In this document: piece by piece, positions 45,376-54,039 of the stretch
Layout: each line of letters begins with the position of its first letter
Position numbering within the stretch: position 1 is the first letter of the stretch
Source of the DNA: DYJB01 sp963777165
GTDB lineage: Bacteria > Chloroflexota > Anaerolineae > Anaerolineales > E44-bin32
DNA length: 64,000 nucleotides
Direction of reading: 5' to 3'
Assembly (NCBI GenBank): GCA_963777165.1
Contig: CAVZPO010000012.1
Location: 1 to 64,000, forward strand
Notes under the pieces: model-generated
The model's database searches: none
What the model was told of the DNA's origin: nothing
What the model saw: the letters and a program-made list of their open reading frames with translations, nothing else
Program-made: the position numbers and the translations under genes

Positions 45376-46497
45376 ATGCACATCCTCTCCCTAGACCTGA
45401 AGGATCGCCGGCAAGTTCGGGAGTTCCTTGAGTTCCCGTTCACCGTCTACCGCAATTCCCCCGCGTGGGTCCCGCCGTTGGAGACCGATGCCCGCCGAAT
45501 GCTCAACCCCCGGCAGCACCCGTTCTATCGCCATTCGGAAGCGGCTTTCTTCCTCGCCGTGGATGGTGATTCGCGCCCCATGGGGCGGCTGGCGGTGCTT
45601 CACAACCGTCCGTTCAACGAGTTCAACCGGCAGCGGACCGCCTTCTTCTACTTGTTCGAGAGTCTGGAGGAACCTCGCGGAGCGCAGGCGGTGTTGGAGG
45701 CAGGTTTCGACTGGGCACGAGCGAAAGGTCTTGACCGGATCGTGGGGCCCAAGGGCTTCACGGCCATGGACGGGATGGGGGTTCTGGTCGCCGGGTTCGA
45801 GCATCGCCCGGCGTTGGGGATTCCGTACAACCCGCCATCCTACCCACGGTTCCTGGAGGCCGCCGGTTTCCGGGCGATGGACGAGGTGGTCTCGGGCTAC
45901 CTTGACGCGCGCGCACCGTTCCCCGAGGCCTTGCATCGAGCCTCCGAACGGATCCAGCAACGCCGCGGGCTGCGCGTCGCCCGCTTCCGCACTCGCCGCG
46001 ACCTGCGGGCTTTCGTCCCGCGGCTGCGCGACCTTTACAACGATTCGCTCGCCGGCACGATCGACAACACGCCGCTGAGCGCCGAGGACGCCGAGGCCAT
46101 GGCGCAGCAGATGCTCTGGTTCGCCGACCCCAGGCTGATCAAGATCCTGATGAAGGATGACGATCCGGTGGGGTTCCTATTTGCCTACCCCGACATCTCC
46201 GCTGCGCTCCAGCGGACCCAGGGCCGGCTCTGGCCGTTCGGTTGGTACCATCTGCTGAGGGAACTGCGCCGAACCCGGTGGATCAACATCAACGGCGCGG
46301 CGATCGTCGAGAGGTATCGCGGACTGGGAGGGACGGCGATTCTGTTCAGTGAGATGCAGCGCAGCGTGCTCGAAGGCGGTTTCCTGCACGCCGACCTGGT
46401 CCAGGTCGGCACCGCCAACGACCGGATGCAGCGTGAACTGCGCGAGCTTGGGATCACCTTCTACAAGCGGCACTGCATGTACGAGCGCTCGCTCTGA
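45376..46497 (+). CDS. GNAT-like acyltransferase domain protein (YghO-like)
   Basis: The 373-residue protein resembles the YghO-like hypothetical family: an N-terminal FLEFPFTVYRNSPAWVPPL, RHSEAAFFLAVDG with GRLAVLHNRPFNEF, and a C-terminal GNAT-like NGAAIVERYRGLGGTAIL acetyl-CoA-binding loop. The biochemical role of the family is unknown to me. It stands alone with about 150 bases before it. Confidence 0.7.
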   Translation: MHILSLDLKDRRQVREFLEFPFTVYRNSPAWVPPLETDARRMLNPRQHPFYRHSEAAFFLAVDGDSRPMGRLAVLHNRPFNEFNRQRTAFFYLFESLEEPRGAQAVLEAGFDWARAKGLDRIVGPKGFTAMDGMGVLVAGFEHRPALGIPYNPPSYPRFLEAAGFRAMDEVVSGYLDARAPFPEALHRASERIQQRRGLRVARFRTRRDLRAFVPRLRDLYNDSLAGTIDNTPLSAEDAEAMAQQMLWFADPRLIKILMKDDDPVGFLFAYPDISAALQRTQGRLWPFGWYHLLRELRRTRWININGAAIVERYRGLGGTAILFSEMQRSVLEGGFLHADLVQVGTANDRMQRELRELGITFYKRHCMYERSL

Positions 46498-46731
46498 CGC
46501 TCGAATCGCGACGGATGTCACGGCGAGGAGGGCGCGCTTCCTCGCGTCCTGGCGGGCCACGCACTTGGGTCCCCCCGCAGGTCCCCGGAGCGCAGCGCAG
46601 GGGAGAAGCGGAGCGGGAGCGGCCGCGGGCCGACGAGGCAATCTCCAGGGACGCACGGCCGGCCGCATCGAGGTTCCACGAGCGAGGAAATTGCTTCGGC
46701 CCCTCGGACCTCGCAACGACGAAGCCCCGGC

Positions 46732-47595
46732 CTACCCCGCGGTGAAGAACCCGACGCCAAGTGCGCCGGGACCGGCGTGGGTCGTAATCGCCGCGCCGAG
46801 CGTATAGATAGGGATCGTCGCCAACCCCAGCCGGCTTGCAAGATCGAGCGCCAGGGCTTCGGCCGCCTCGCGGGCGTCGGCGTGCATCACGCACAGGTGG
46901 CCTTCCGGGCTCCGCGGGCAATCGCGTTCCACCAGTTCCTTCAGACGCTCGAGCGCCCGGCTCTCGGTGCGCACCTTCTCGAGCACGTCGACATGCCCGT
47001 CCCTGAGCGTCAGGATCGGCTTGATTTGCAGCGCGCCCCCGACCAGGGCTGACGCCCCACCGATCCGCCCGCCGCGCCGCAGGTACTCGAGCGTCGTCAC
47101 CAGGAAGTAGGTACGGCTGCGCGGAATCATGGCCTGCAGGCGGGTGAGGATCGAATCGGGTCCCACCCCCTGCTCCGCCCATCCCACCGCCAGCTGCACC
47201 ATCGTGGCCAGATTTCCCCCGACGGTCCGCGTGTCCAACACGCGAATGTCGGCCGAGGGGAAAGCCTCCTCCTTGGCCGTCAGCGCGGAACGGACTGTGC
47301 CGCTCACATCGGCCGAAGGACAGATCGCCAGCAGGCACTCCGCCCGCTGCAGCTCGCGACCGAACGACTTGACGTACTCTCCCGGGGGGGGCGCGGCGGT
47401 CTTAGGCAGATCCGACGCCGCCCTCAACCGCCGGACGAACTCCGGGTAGCTGATCTGGGCTTCTTCCAGCAGGCTTTCTTCGCCGAACAGGATGACCTGG
47501 GGAACCACCTCGATCGGGTGAGCCCGTAGGAAATCCTGAGGCAGCCCCGCCGTTGTGTCGGCGAGGATGCGGACAGGGACGGTCTGTGTTGCCAT
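46732..47595 (-). CDS. DegV-family fatty-acid-binding protein
   Basis: The 287-residue protein has the DegV pattern: VRILADTTAGLPQDFL, then TAAPPPGEYVKSF, RVLDTRTVGGNLATMV, YLRRGGRIGGASALVGGALQIKPIL and a C-terminal THAGPGALGVGF. DegV/FakB proteins bind a fatty acid and present it to a kinase for phospholipid synthesis. The ATG at 47595 begins the fold; a longer upstream frame is unlikely. Confidence 0.9.
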   Translation of the reverse strand: MATQTVPVRILADTTAGLPQDFLRAHPIEVVPQVILFGEESLLEEAQISYPEFVRRLRAASDLPKTAAPPPGEYVKSFGRELQRAECLLAICPSADVSGTVRSALTAKEEAFPSADIRVLDTRTVGGNLATMVQLAVGWAEQGVGPDSILTRLQAMIPRSRTYFLVTTLEYLRRGGRIGGASALVGGALQIKPILTLRDGHVDVLEKVRTESRALERLKELVERDCPRSPEGHLCVMHADAREAAEALALDLASRLGLATIPIYTLGAAITTHAGPGALGVGFFTAG

Positions 47596-47695
47596 GAGGA
47601 CCTCGGAAGGATGATGATGATGTGAGCAGAGTATAGACGGTCCGACTGCGCCCAACAATCACAGTCTGGGGCGACATGCGTCCTCACTCAAGAGA

Positions 47696-48892
47696 TCACA
47701 CGAAGTGGACAAAGACCCGGTTGCCGAGCAGGTGGCCTCTGGGTGTCAGGCGCAGCCTGCCTGCGGATTGCTCCAGGAGGCCCTGCTCTTCCAGATCGAC
47801 CAGGGTTCTGCCGAAGCTCGACTCCAGGTCTACCCCGAATCGCTCCCGGAAGCCGCGCGCCTCGACCCCCTCTTCGACCAGCCGCAGTCCGAGCATCAGG
47901 GCTTCCCGTCGCTCAGTCTCCGTGTCGACGGGCCAGGTCTCGTCAACCGCCGGCGAAAAAGGAAACCGTCCTGGTTCGCCCGACCGAACGCGGCGCATGT
48001 AATCCAACGGATGGCGCGCATTGGCGTAGCGCCATCCGGGCACCGATCCGTGTGCCCCCGCCCCCAGCCCCAGGTACGGCTGGAGCCTCCACGTCCCCAG
48101 GTTGTGCCGGCAGGCGTATTGCGGCGTCACCCCAACGTCCTGTTCGCCGACCCGAGCCCAGTTGGAGATTTCATAGTGCCGATAGCCTGCCAGCCTCAGC
48201 TCGTCGCGGGCCCACTCGTACATGTCGGCGGCCAGGTCGGGATCAGGGTAGGCGAGCGCGCCGGCCAGCACCCGCGCCTGCATCGGCGTCCCGTCCTCCA
48301 CAGTCAGCGCGTACAGGGAGAGGTGCTCGGGGTTCAGTTCGAGCGCGCGGTGCAGCGAGTCCTTCCACGCGGCCAGCGTCTGCCCCATGATGCCGTAGAT
48401 CAGGTCAAGATTGAGGTTATCGAAGCCGGCCTGTCGCGCCCACGCCACCGCCTCGACTGCCTGAGCAAAGGTATGCAGTCGGTCAAGCAGCTGCAGCTCT
48501 TCCTCCTGCGCCGACTGCACGCCAAACGAAAGTCGGTTGACCCCCAGGGCCCGCAGCGCTGTGAGCTGCCCGACATCGACCGTCCCCGGGTTCGCCTCCA
48601 GGGAGATTTCTGCATCCGCCCTCACATCGAAGGCCATGCGAACCGCGTCGAGGAGCGCCTCGACTTGTTCGACACGGAGGAGTGAGGGGGTGCCGCCCCC
48701 CAGGAAGAGGGTGTCCACTTCCACACGCCCCATCCCCGCCTCAAGCGCCCCGCGCCGAACCTGGTCGATTTCGGTGCACAACGCCTGGGTGTACGCCGGG
48801 ATCAACCTCTCCAGGCCCGCATAGGTGTTGAAATCGCAATACGCGCAGCGCACCTGGCAAAACGGGATGTGCAGGTAGACTCCGGAAACCAT
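47696..48892 (-). CDS. hemW: HemW-like radical SAM protein
   Basis: The 398-residue protein has the radical SAM cluster site CQVRCAYCDF near residue 12, in the HemW context VYLHIPFC. It further has LFLGGGTPSLL, RLSFGVQSAQEEEL and NLDLIYGIMGQT. The second cysteine after CxxC that marks HemN-type oxidase is absent, so it is a HemW heme chaperone rather than a true coproporphyrinogen oxidase. It diverges from the CoA-transferase genes. Confidence 0.9.
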   Translation of the reverse strand: MVSGVYLHIPFCQVRCAYCDFNTYAGLERLIPAYTQALCTEIDQVRRGALEAGMGRVEVDTLFLGGGTPSLLRVEQVEALLDAVRMAFDVRADAEISLEANPGTVDVGQLTALRALGVNRLSFGVQSAQEEELQLLDRLHTFAQAVEAVAWARQAGFDNLNLDLIYGIMGQTLAAWKDSLHRALELNPEHLSLYALTVEDGTPMQARVLAGALAYPDPDLAADMYEWARDELRLAGYRHYEISNWARVGEQDVGVTPQYACRHNLGTWRLQPYLGLGAGAHGSVPGWRYANARHPLDYMRRVRSGEPGRFPFSPAVDETWPVDTETERREALMLGLRLVEEGVEARGFRERFGVDLESSFGRTLVDLEEQGLLEQSAGRLRLTPRGHLLGNRVFVHFV

Positions 48893-49077
48893 GTCGGGAT
48901 TCTAGCATCCCGGCCAGCATCGGCGATCTCCGGGCCGATGGCGAGCGCCCTCCCCCTGGCCGAGCCTTGATTCGGCCGATTTCATCCGCCATGGCTTGCC
49001 AATGCGCGACCCTCGCGGCAGAATCACCCGGGCCGCGCGCTGCTCGTCCTGTCGCGGCACGGGAGGGGCTTCAGCCC

Positions 49078-49980
49078 ATGGGAAAGCTCGCCACGCTTCA
49101 CGACGCCGTCGCCTCCTTGGTTCGGGACGGCGACTGCGTCTATGCGGCCGGGTTCACGCACCTGATCCCCTTCGCCGCCGGACACGAGATCATTCGCCAG
49201 CGGCGCAAGGACCTGGTGCTGGCGCGTGCCACACCGGATCTCATTTACGATCAGATGATTGCCGGCGGCTGCGCCCGCAAGGTCATCTTCTCCTACGCCG
49301 GCAACCCCGGGGTCGGCCTGTTGAAAGCGATGCGCAGCGAAATCGAAGCCGGCCGGCTCGACTGGGAGGAGTACTCGCACTTCAGCATGATCACCCGGCT
49401 GACAGCCGGGGCCGCCGGCCTGCCCTTCCTGCCCATGAACCCGACCGGTGCCGAGGATCTCCTCAAGGTCAATCCGAACTTCCGGCGCCTGACCGATCCC
49501 TACTCCGGCCGCGAGGTCATCACCGTCCCCGCCCTCAACCCGGACGTCGCCATCGTGCATGTCCAGCGCGCCGACGCCGACGGCAACTGCCAGTTGTGGG
49601 GGATTCTGGGCGAGCAGCGTGAGGTCGCCTTCGCCGCCGATCGCGTGCTGGTGACGGCCGAGGAGATCGTCGACCCCTCGGTGATCCGCTCCGATCCGAA
49701 CCGTACGCTGATCCCCGGATTCATCGTCGACGCTGTGTGCCATGTTCCGCACTGTGCCCACCCGTCCTACTCGCAGGGGTACTACGATCGAGATAACTCG
49801 TTCTACCTTGCGTGGGACAAGCTCAGCAGCGATCCATTGAAGCTCCAGGCATGGCTCGACGAATGGGTCTACGGCGTCGACGACCGGGCGGCCTACTGGG
49901 AGAGACTCGGACCGGAGGTGCACCGCCGGCTGCAGGTGGAGCCGCGCTGGAGCGAGCCGGTCAATTACGGAAAGCATTAG
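49078..49980 (+). CDS. CoA-transferase alpha subunit (GctA/IpdA-like)
   Basis: The 300-residue protein is a family I CoA-transferase subunit A: VRDGDCVYAAGFTHLIPFAA, SYAGNPGVGLLKAM, FLPMNPTGAEDLLKV, NPDVAIVHVQRADADGN. It pairs with the next gene, 10 bases away. Such pairs move CoA between short acids (glutaconate, 3-oxoacid) or act on ring-cleavage products. It diverges from hemW. Confidence 0.88.
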   Translation: MGKLATLHDAVASLVRDGDCVYAAGFTHLIPFAAGHEIIRQRRKDLVLARATPDLIYDQMIAGGCARKVIFSYAGNPGVGLLKAMRSEIEAGRLDWEEYSHFSMITRLTAGAAGLPFLPMNPTGAEDLLKVNPNFRRLTDPYSGREVITVPALNPDVAIVHVQRADADGNCQLWGILGEQREVAFAADRVLVTAEEIVDPSVIRSDPNRTLIPGFIVDAVCHVPHCAHPSYSQGYYDRDNSFYLAWDKLSSDPLKLQAWLDEWVYGVDDRAAYWERLGPEVHRRLQVEPRWSEPVNYGKH

Positions 49981-49989
49981 GGGATCGCG

Positions 49990-50766
49990 ATGCCCAACTC
50001 GTCTGAGTACACTGCTTCGGAGCTGATGACCATCAACGCCGCCCGCATGCTCCGGGATGGCGACGTCGTCTTTGTCGGTGTCGGCCTGCCCAATCTTGCC
50101 TGCAACCTGGCACGCCGCACGCACGCCCCCGAGCTGGTCATGATCTACGAGTTGGGCGTGATCGGCGCGCAGCCGGCGCGCCTGCCGCTTTCCATCGGAG
50201 ACCCGACGCTGGTTTCCGGCGCACTGTCGGTGTGCTCGATGTACGACATCTTCGCCTTCTACCTGCAGCGCGGCTTCATCTCGGTGGGGTTCATGGGCGG
50301 CGCGCAGATCGACCGCTACGGCAATGTCAACGCCACGGTGATCGGGGATTACCACAAACCCAAGGTCCGGCTGCCGGGCTCCGGGGGAGCGATGGAAATT
50401 GCCGCCTGGGCCGATCGATGGTTCATCATCACCCCGCACCAGAAGCGACGCTTTCCCGAGAAGGTCGACTTCTGCACCTCCGCCGGCTTCCTCAGCGGGC
50501 GCGCCGAGCGCGAGGCGGCCGGCCTTCGGGGCGGCGGCCCGCAGGCGGTGGTGACCGACCTGGGGATCCTCGAGCCCGACCGGCAGGGCGAGCTGGTGCT
50601 CACACAGCTCCATCCCGGCGCCGATGCCGAGCAAGCGCGTCAGAATACGGGGTGGAACCTCCGTGTGGCCCCTGAGCTGCGGTCGACCGCGCCGCCCACG
50701 GAGTCCGAACTGACCTTGCTGCGTGAGCTCGACCCGGAGCGAATCTACTTGAGCTCGACGGGGTAA
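49990..50766 (+). CDS. CoA-transferase beta subunit (GctB/IpdB-like)
   Basis: The 258-residue partner has VFVGVGLPNLACNLARR, the candidate catalytic Glu54 in IYELGVIGAQ, and MGGAQIDRYGNVNATVIG, the usual family I subunit B layout. It lies 9 bases after the alpha subunit and with it forms the active enzyme. IpdAB-type proteins lack transferase chemistry and open rings, so the exact reaction is unsettled. Confidence 0.88.
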   Translation: MPNSSEYTASELMTINAARMLRDGDVVFVGVGLPNLACNLARRTHAPELVMIYELGVIGAQPARLPLSIGDPTLVSGALSVCSMYDIFAFYLQRGFISVGFMGGAQIDRYGNVNATVIGDYHKPKVRLPGSGGAMEIAAWADRWFIITPHQKRRFPEKVDFCTSAGFLSGRAEREAAGLRGGGPQAVVTDLGILEPDRQGELVLTQLHPGADAEQARQNTGWNLRVAPELRSTAPPTESELTLLRELDPERIYLSSTG

Positions 50767-50970
50767 GGCCACCGACCGCATTGCGGGGTTAGGTTAGGTC
50801 CGGGGGTCCTCGCACATGCCGACGCGAACTCCGCTCGATCCACTGGGGATCTTCCGAAGTTGAATCCGCGGGAACAACCATGAGGAGTGCGCCTGCGCGG
50901 AGCACGACCGACGCCAGGTATCCCGACCGAAGGGGTCGGTCCCTGACGGTCCTACCGCGCACGCCGGACT

Positions 50971-52005
50971 CTACTTTGCGAGCGTGACCTTGGTCAGCCC
51001 GCGCGGCTGCTCAGGGTCGAGGCCCCTGGCGCGCGTGATGGCGAACACAAACAACTGGGCAGGGACGATCGACACCATCGGGCTGATCCACTCCGGGATT
51101 CCGGACGGGAGCGGGATGGGGGATCGGGCCAACTCGAGCGCCCCCTGCGCGTCCGAAATCGCCACGAGTTCCGCCTGCCGCTCCTCGACCAGGCTGCGCA
51201 GCAGCGCCAACAACCCGTCACTCACCTGCCCGGTCGGTACAACGGCCAGGACGGGAAAGCCATTCTCCACCAGGGCAATCGGCCCGTGCCGGAAATCCAC
51301 CGAGGAGAATGGCTCGGCGCCGATGCCCGCAAGCTCCTTGAGTTTCAGAGACCACTCGAAGGCCGTCGCGTAGTTGAATCCCCGGCCCAGGACGATGCAC
51401 TGGGTGATGTAGCGATAGCGTTCGACCATGCGCTGGATGCGCAGATCTTCCTCGAGCATGCGCGACACGAGGTCTGGCACTTTGTGCAGGACGGCGAATC
51501 GTTCCCCGTCCTTGGCCAGGCCGGCGGAGAGCATCGCCACCGTCAGAAGCGTGGCGGTGTACGTCTTGCTGGCGGCGATCGCAGTCTCCTCTCCAGCCTG
51601 AATGTCGAGGGTGTGCTCGGCGGCCGCGGCCAGCGCCGACTGCGGGTGATTGGTGATCGCCAGCGTCGCCGCGCCCTGCTCTCGCGCGGCGCGCACAACG
51701 GAGACGACATCCTCGGTCGCCCCGGATTGGGAGATGCCGATGACCAGGGCGTCCTTCAGATTCGGCGGCGCCTGGTATTGCGTGAACAACGATGGCGCGG
51801 CCAGCGCTACCGGCAGGTGATTCGCCGCTCCCAGCAGATACTTGGCATACAAACCGGCATGATCGGAGCTGCCCCTCGCCACCAGCATGACATAGGGGTA
51901 GGTTCGCCGCGCCAGAGCAGCGCACACTTCCTCCACCACCGGGCGGCTTTTGAGCAACCCGGTCAGGATATGGGGCTGTTCGAGGATCTCGTGATACAGG
52001 CCCAC
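50971..52005 (-). CDS. Double SIS-domain sugar-phosphate isomerase/deaminase
   Basis: The 344-residue protein has two SIS domains as in the isomerase half of GlmS: VARGSSDHAGLYAKYLLGA, VIGISQSGATEDVVSVV, EETAIAASKTYTATL, LGRGFNYATAFEWSLKLKEL and DFRHGPIAL. It lacks the GlmS glutaminase domain, so it is an AgaS/FrlB/NagB-II-like deaminase or isomerase for amino-sugar phosphates. The GTG at 52005 has GGGAGG 7 bases upstream and starts at VGLYHEILEQPHIL, a better choice than an upstream TTG at 52056. Confidence 0.86.
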   Translation of the reverse strand: MGLYHEILEQPHILTGLLKSRPVVEEVCAALARRTYPYVMLVARGSSDHAGLYAKYLLGAANHLPVALAAPSLFTQYQAPPNLKDALVIGISQSGATEDVVSVVRAAREQGAATLAITNHPQSALAAAAEHTLDIQAGEETAIAASKTYTATLLTVAMLSAGLAKDGERFAVLHKVPDLVSRMLEEDLRIQRMVERYRYITQCIVLGRGFNYATAFEWSLKLKELAGIGAEPFSSVDFRHGPIALVENGFPVLAVVPTGQVSDGLLALLRSLVEERQAELVAISDAQGALELARSPIPLPSGIPEWISPMVSIVPAQLFVFAITRARGLDPEQPRGLTKVTLAK

Positions 52006-52436
52006 GGCGAAACCTCCCGACCTGGCACGCTCTGCTGAGGGCGAAATGCCGGTCAATTCCCGAGGAACGGATTGAGCCTACCCGCTCATGCGATCGGACG
52101 GCCGCTCCCGAGTCCCCTCATCGTCTCCATTCTCGCGCCGGTGGGGCGTTCTCGCGGCATGTCTTAGGACCCGGGGGGCGCCTGCGTGCTGCCCGGCTTC
52201 TCCCCGCCGCGCGCATTCGACCGTGCGCCCCGCCGATCATCAGAGTCCGTGCTTCGCCGCAGGAGGAGATGCGCGGTATGCCACGAACAGAGACGCACTG
52301 CCTGTGTGATTGCCGCGCGGATGGACCGCTCACCGGCCTTCCTTGCCGTCAACGTCCGGGAGGTCAGATAGCTCGATGACGCAACCCTGGACAGCCTGTT
52401 CGTGGCGCCGAGGCCGAGACCGGTCCCTTGAATGCG
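52006..52436. other. Intergenic region without recognised gene
   Basis: About 430 bases between the SIS gene and the small membrane-protein promoter. Overlapping short frames occur on both strands with no recognisable product. Confidence 0.4.
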
Positions 52437-52446
52437 ATGGTATACT
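52437..52446 (+). promoter_or_regulatory. Extended -10 promoter of small membrane-protein gene
   Basis: TGGTATACT forms an extended -10 (TGnTATACT) ending 21 bases before the ATG at 52468, with AGAAGGGA as ribosome site. The -35 region is weak. Confidence 0.5.
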
Positions 52447-52467
52447 CTCGCAGAAGGGATTCCGCTT

Positions 52468-52602
52468 ATGGACGTCTGGTCGATCCTCGCCTACGTTTTC
52501 ACTTTCCTGGTGATTGCCTTCACCATCAGCTACACCTTCTTCGACCTTCCGGGGCGCCTGTCGGGAAAGCACAAGCGCCCGTCGGACGATCCTCGCGAAT
52601 AG
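52468..52602 (+). CDS. 44-residue single-span membrane protein
   Basis: A short gene that gives MDVWSILAYVFTFLVIAF followed by TISYTFFDLPGRLSGKHK: a single helix of about 20 residues and a positively charged tail (GKHKRPSDDPRE). An AGAAGGGA ribosome site and an extended -10 promoter support it. No family is recognised. The trkA gene converges on it from the other side. Confidence 0.6.
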   Translation: MDVWSILAYVFTFLVIAFTISYTFFDLPGRLSGKHKRPSDDPRE

Positions 52603-52708
52603 CATCTTCCCCGGAACCGCCGACGGCACCTCGCGCCTTCCCGGCCGGGGTGCCGTCGCGTTGTTGAGGGGACTTCCGCCGATTGCCGGGCTCGGGGCAC
52701 CGGCTCAG

Positions 52709-53380
52709 TCAGGGCTGAGGATGCCCCAACACCGCCGCGAGCTTGGCAACGGCCGACGAATGCACGACGGCGATCACCTCGTCAGCCTCCTCGATCACGG
52801 TGTTTCCATGGGGGAGGACAAGCTGGCCGCGGCGCAGGATGGCCGTCAGCACGCACTGCTCCGGCAGATCCAGCTCGTGGATCTTCTTGCCGATCGCCGG
52901 CGAGTCGGGGTGCGCCTTCTCCTCGACAATCGAGAACTCACCCCGCCGCAGCTTCATCAGCGTCATCATGTCGCCGAGCGACATCTCTTCGGCGATCAGC
53001 TTCGCCATCAGGTCGGCCTGATTCAGCGCCACATCTACGCCCATCTCGCGGGTGAACAGCCAGGCGTTCTTGGGGTTGTTGACGCGGGCGATGACCCGCG
53101 GGACGTTGAATTCGAATCGCGCCAGCGTGGCAATCACCAGGTTTTCGTCATCATCCCCTGTGACTGCTGCCACGACCTGCACCTCCCGGATGCCGGCCTG
53201 CTCCAGGCAGAACGGTGAGCTGCCGTCGCCCTCGAACACGGATCCGGCAGGAAGTTCCTTCTGCAGGCGCTCGACCACGGCCGGGCGGTCGTCGATCACC
53301 TTCACCTGGTAGCCTTGCTCCAGGAGCTGGGTCGCCAGGTGCGAACCCGTCTTGCCTCCGCCAATGACCAACACAAACAT
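52709..53380 (-). CDS. TrkA-like RCK-domain protein 1 (potassium channel/transporter regulator)
   Basis: The 223-residue protein has an N-terminal TrkA-N (Rossmann) domain with GGGKTG and VKVIDDRPAVVERL, AAVTGDDDENLV and RVIARVNNPKNAWLF, and a C-terminal TrkA-C domain (EEKAHPDSPAIGKKIHEL, LPHGNTVIEEADEVIAVVHS). It binds NAD(H)/ATP-type ligands and gates a K+ transporter. It ends the long minus-strand operon, 2 bases after the second trkA gene. Confidence 0.92.
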   Translation of the reverse strand: MFVLVIGGGKTGSHLATQLLEQGYQVKVIDDRPAVVERLQKELPAGSVFEGDGSSPFCLEQAGIREVQVVAAVTGDDDENLVIATLARFEFNVPRVIARVNNPKNAWLFTREMGVDVALNQADLMAKLIAEEMSLGDMMTLMKLRRGEFSIVEEKAHPDSPAIGKKIHELDLPEQCVLTAILRRGQLVLPHGNTVIEEADEVIAVVHSSAVAKLAAVLGHPQP

Positions 53381-53382
53381 GG

Positions 53383-54039
53383 CTAGCCTCCCTTCAGTCC
53401 GAGAAGTGACTCCAGCCGCTCCATCGCTGAGGCGTGCACGGCGAACTGGACCAGGTCGCCCTGCCGGAACTCGCTCCCCAGGAGCGGCAGGAACGCCTCT
53501 CCTTGCCGCGTGATGGCGACGACGATGACTTCGCCGGGCACGCTGGCATGGGACACGGCGCGCCCCACCAATTGGGGCGGCACTTCCGCCTCGACCAACG
53601 CCACCTGGCCCTGACCGAAGGACAACAGCGTGTCCAGCTCCGCGTGTGACAGCAGCTCATAGATGCGCTGTGCTCCCCAGGTGGTCACGGAGATTGTGAC
53701 CAGTCCGAGGCGTTTGTAGATCTCCGCCCGACGAGGATCGTACAGGCGGCAGACGACCCGCGGGACACGGTAGATCGTGCGGGCGATGCGCGCCGCCACG
53801 ATGTTCGCCGTGTCTGATGTGCTGGTGGCAGCAAACGCCTCGGCGTGCTCGATCCCCGCGTCGAGCAGCACCTTCTGGTCAAACCCGACACCGGTCAGCC
53901 TGCGTCCCTTGAACTCAGGGCCGAGCCGGGCAAGAGCAGCCGGATCGGGATCGATCACCGTCACCTCGTGTCCTTCGGCGGCCATGCGCCGGCAGACTTG
54001 CGTGCCGACCTTCCCGCAGCCCATGATAATGACCTTCAT
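53383..54039 (-). CDS. TrkA-like RCK-domain protein 2
   Basis: The 218-residue protein also has TrkA-N (MKVIIMGCGKVGTQVCRRM, VTVIDPDPAAL, AATSTSDTANIVAARIAR) and TrkA-C (EVPPQLVGRAVSHASV, VVAITRQGEAFLPL) domains. The two are only moderately alike; the tandem pair resembles the CglK/KtrA-like paired subunits that control a channel or transporter. Its start at 54039 overlaps the P-type ATPase stop (ATGA), so it is translationally coupled. Confidence 0.9.
   Translation of the reverse strand: MKVIIMGCGKVGTQVCRRMAAEGHEVTVIDPDPAALARLGPEFKGRRLTGVGFDQKVLLDAGIEHAEAFAATSTSDTANIVAARIARTIYRVPRVVCRLYDPRRAEIYKRLGLVTISVTTWGAQRIYELLSHAELDTLLSFGQGQVALVEAEVPPQLVGRAVSHASVPGEVIVVAITRQGEAFLPLLGSEFRQGDLVQFAVHASAMERLESLLGLKGG

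Noticed and set aside
47696..48892. Oxygen-independent coproporphyrinogen oxidase HemN
   Set aside because: The length and lack of the extra cysteine after the CxxxCxxC site fit HemW better.
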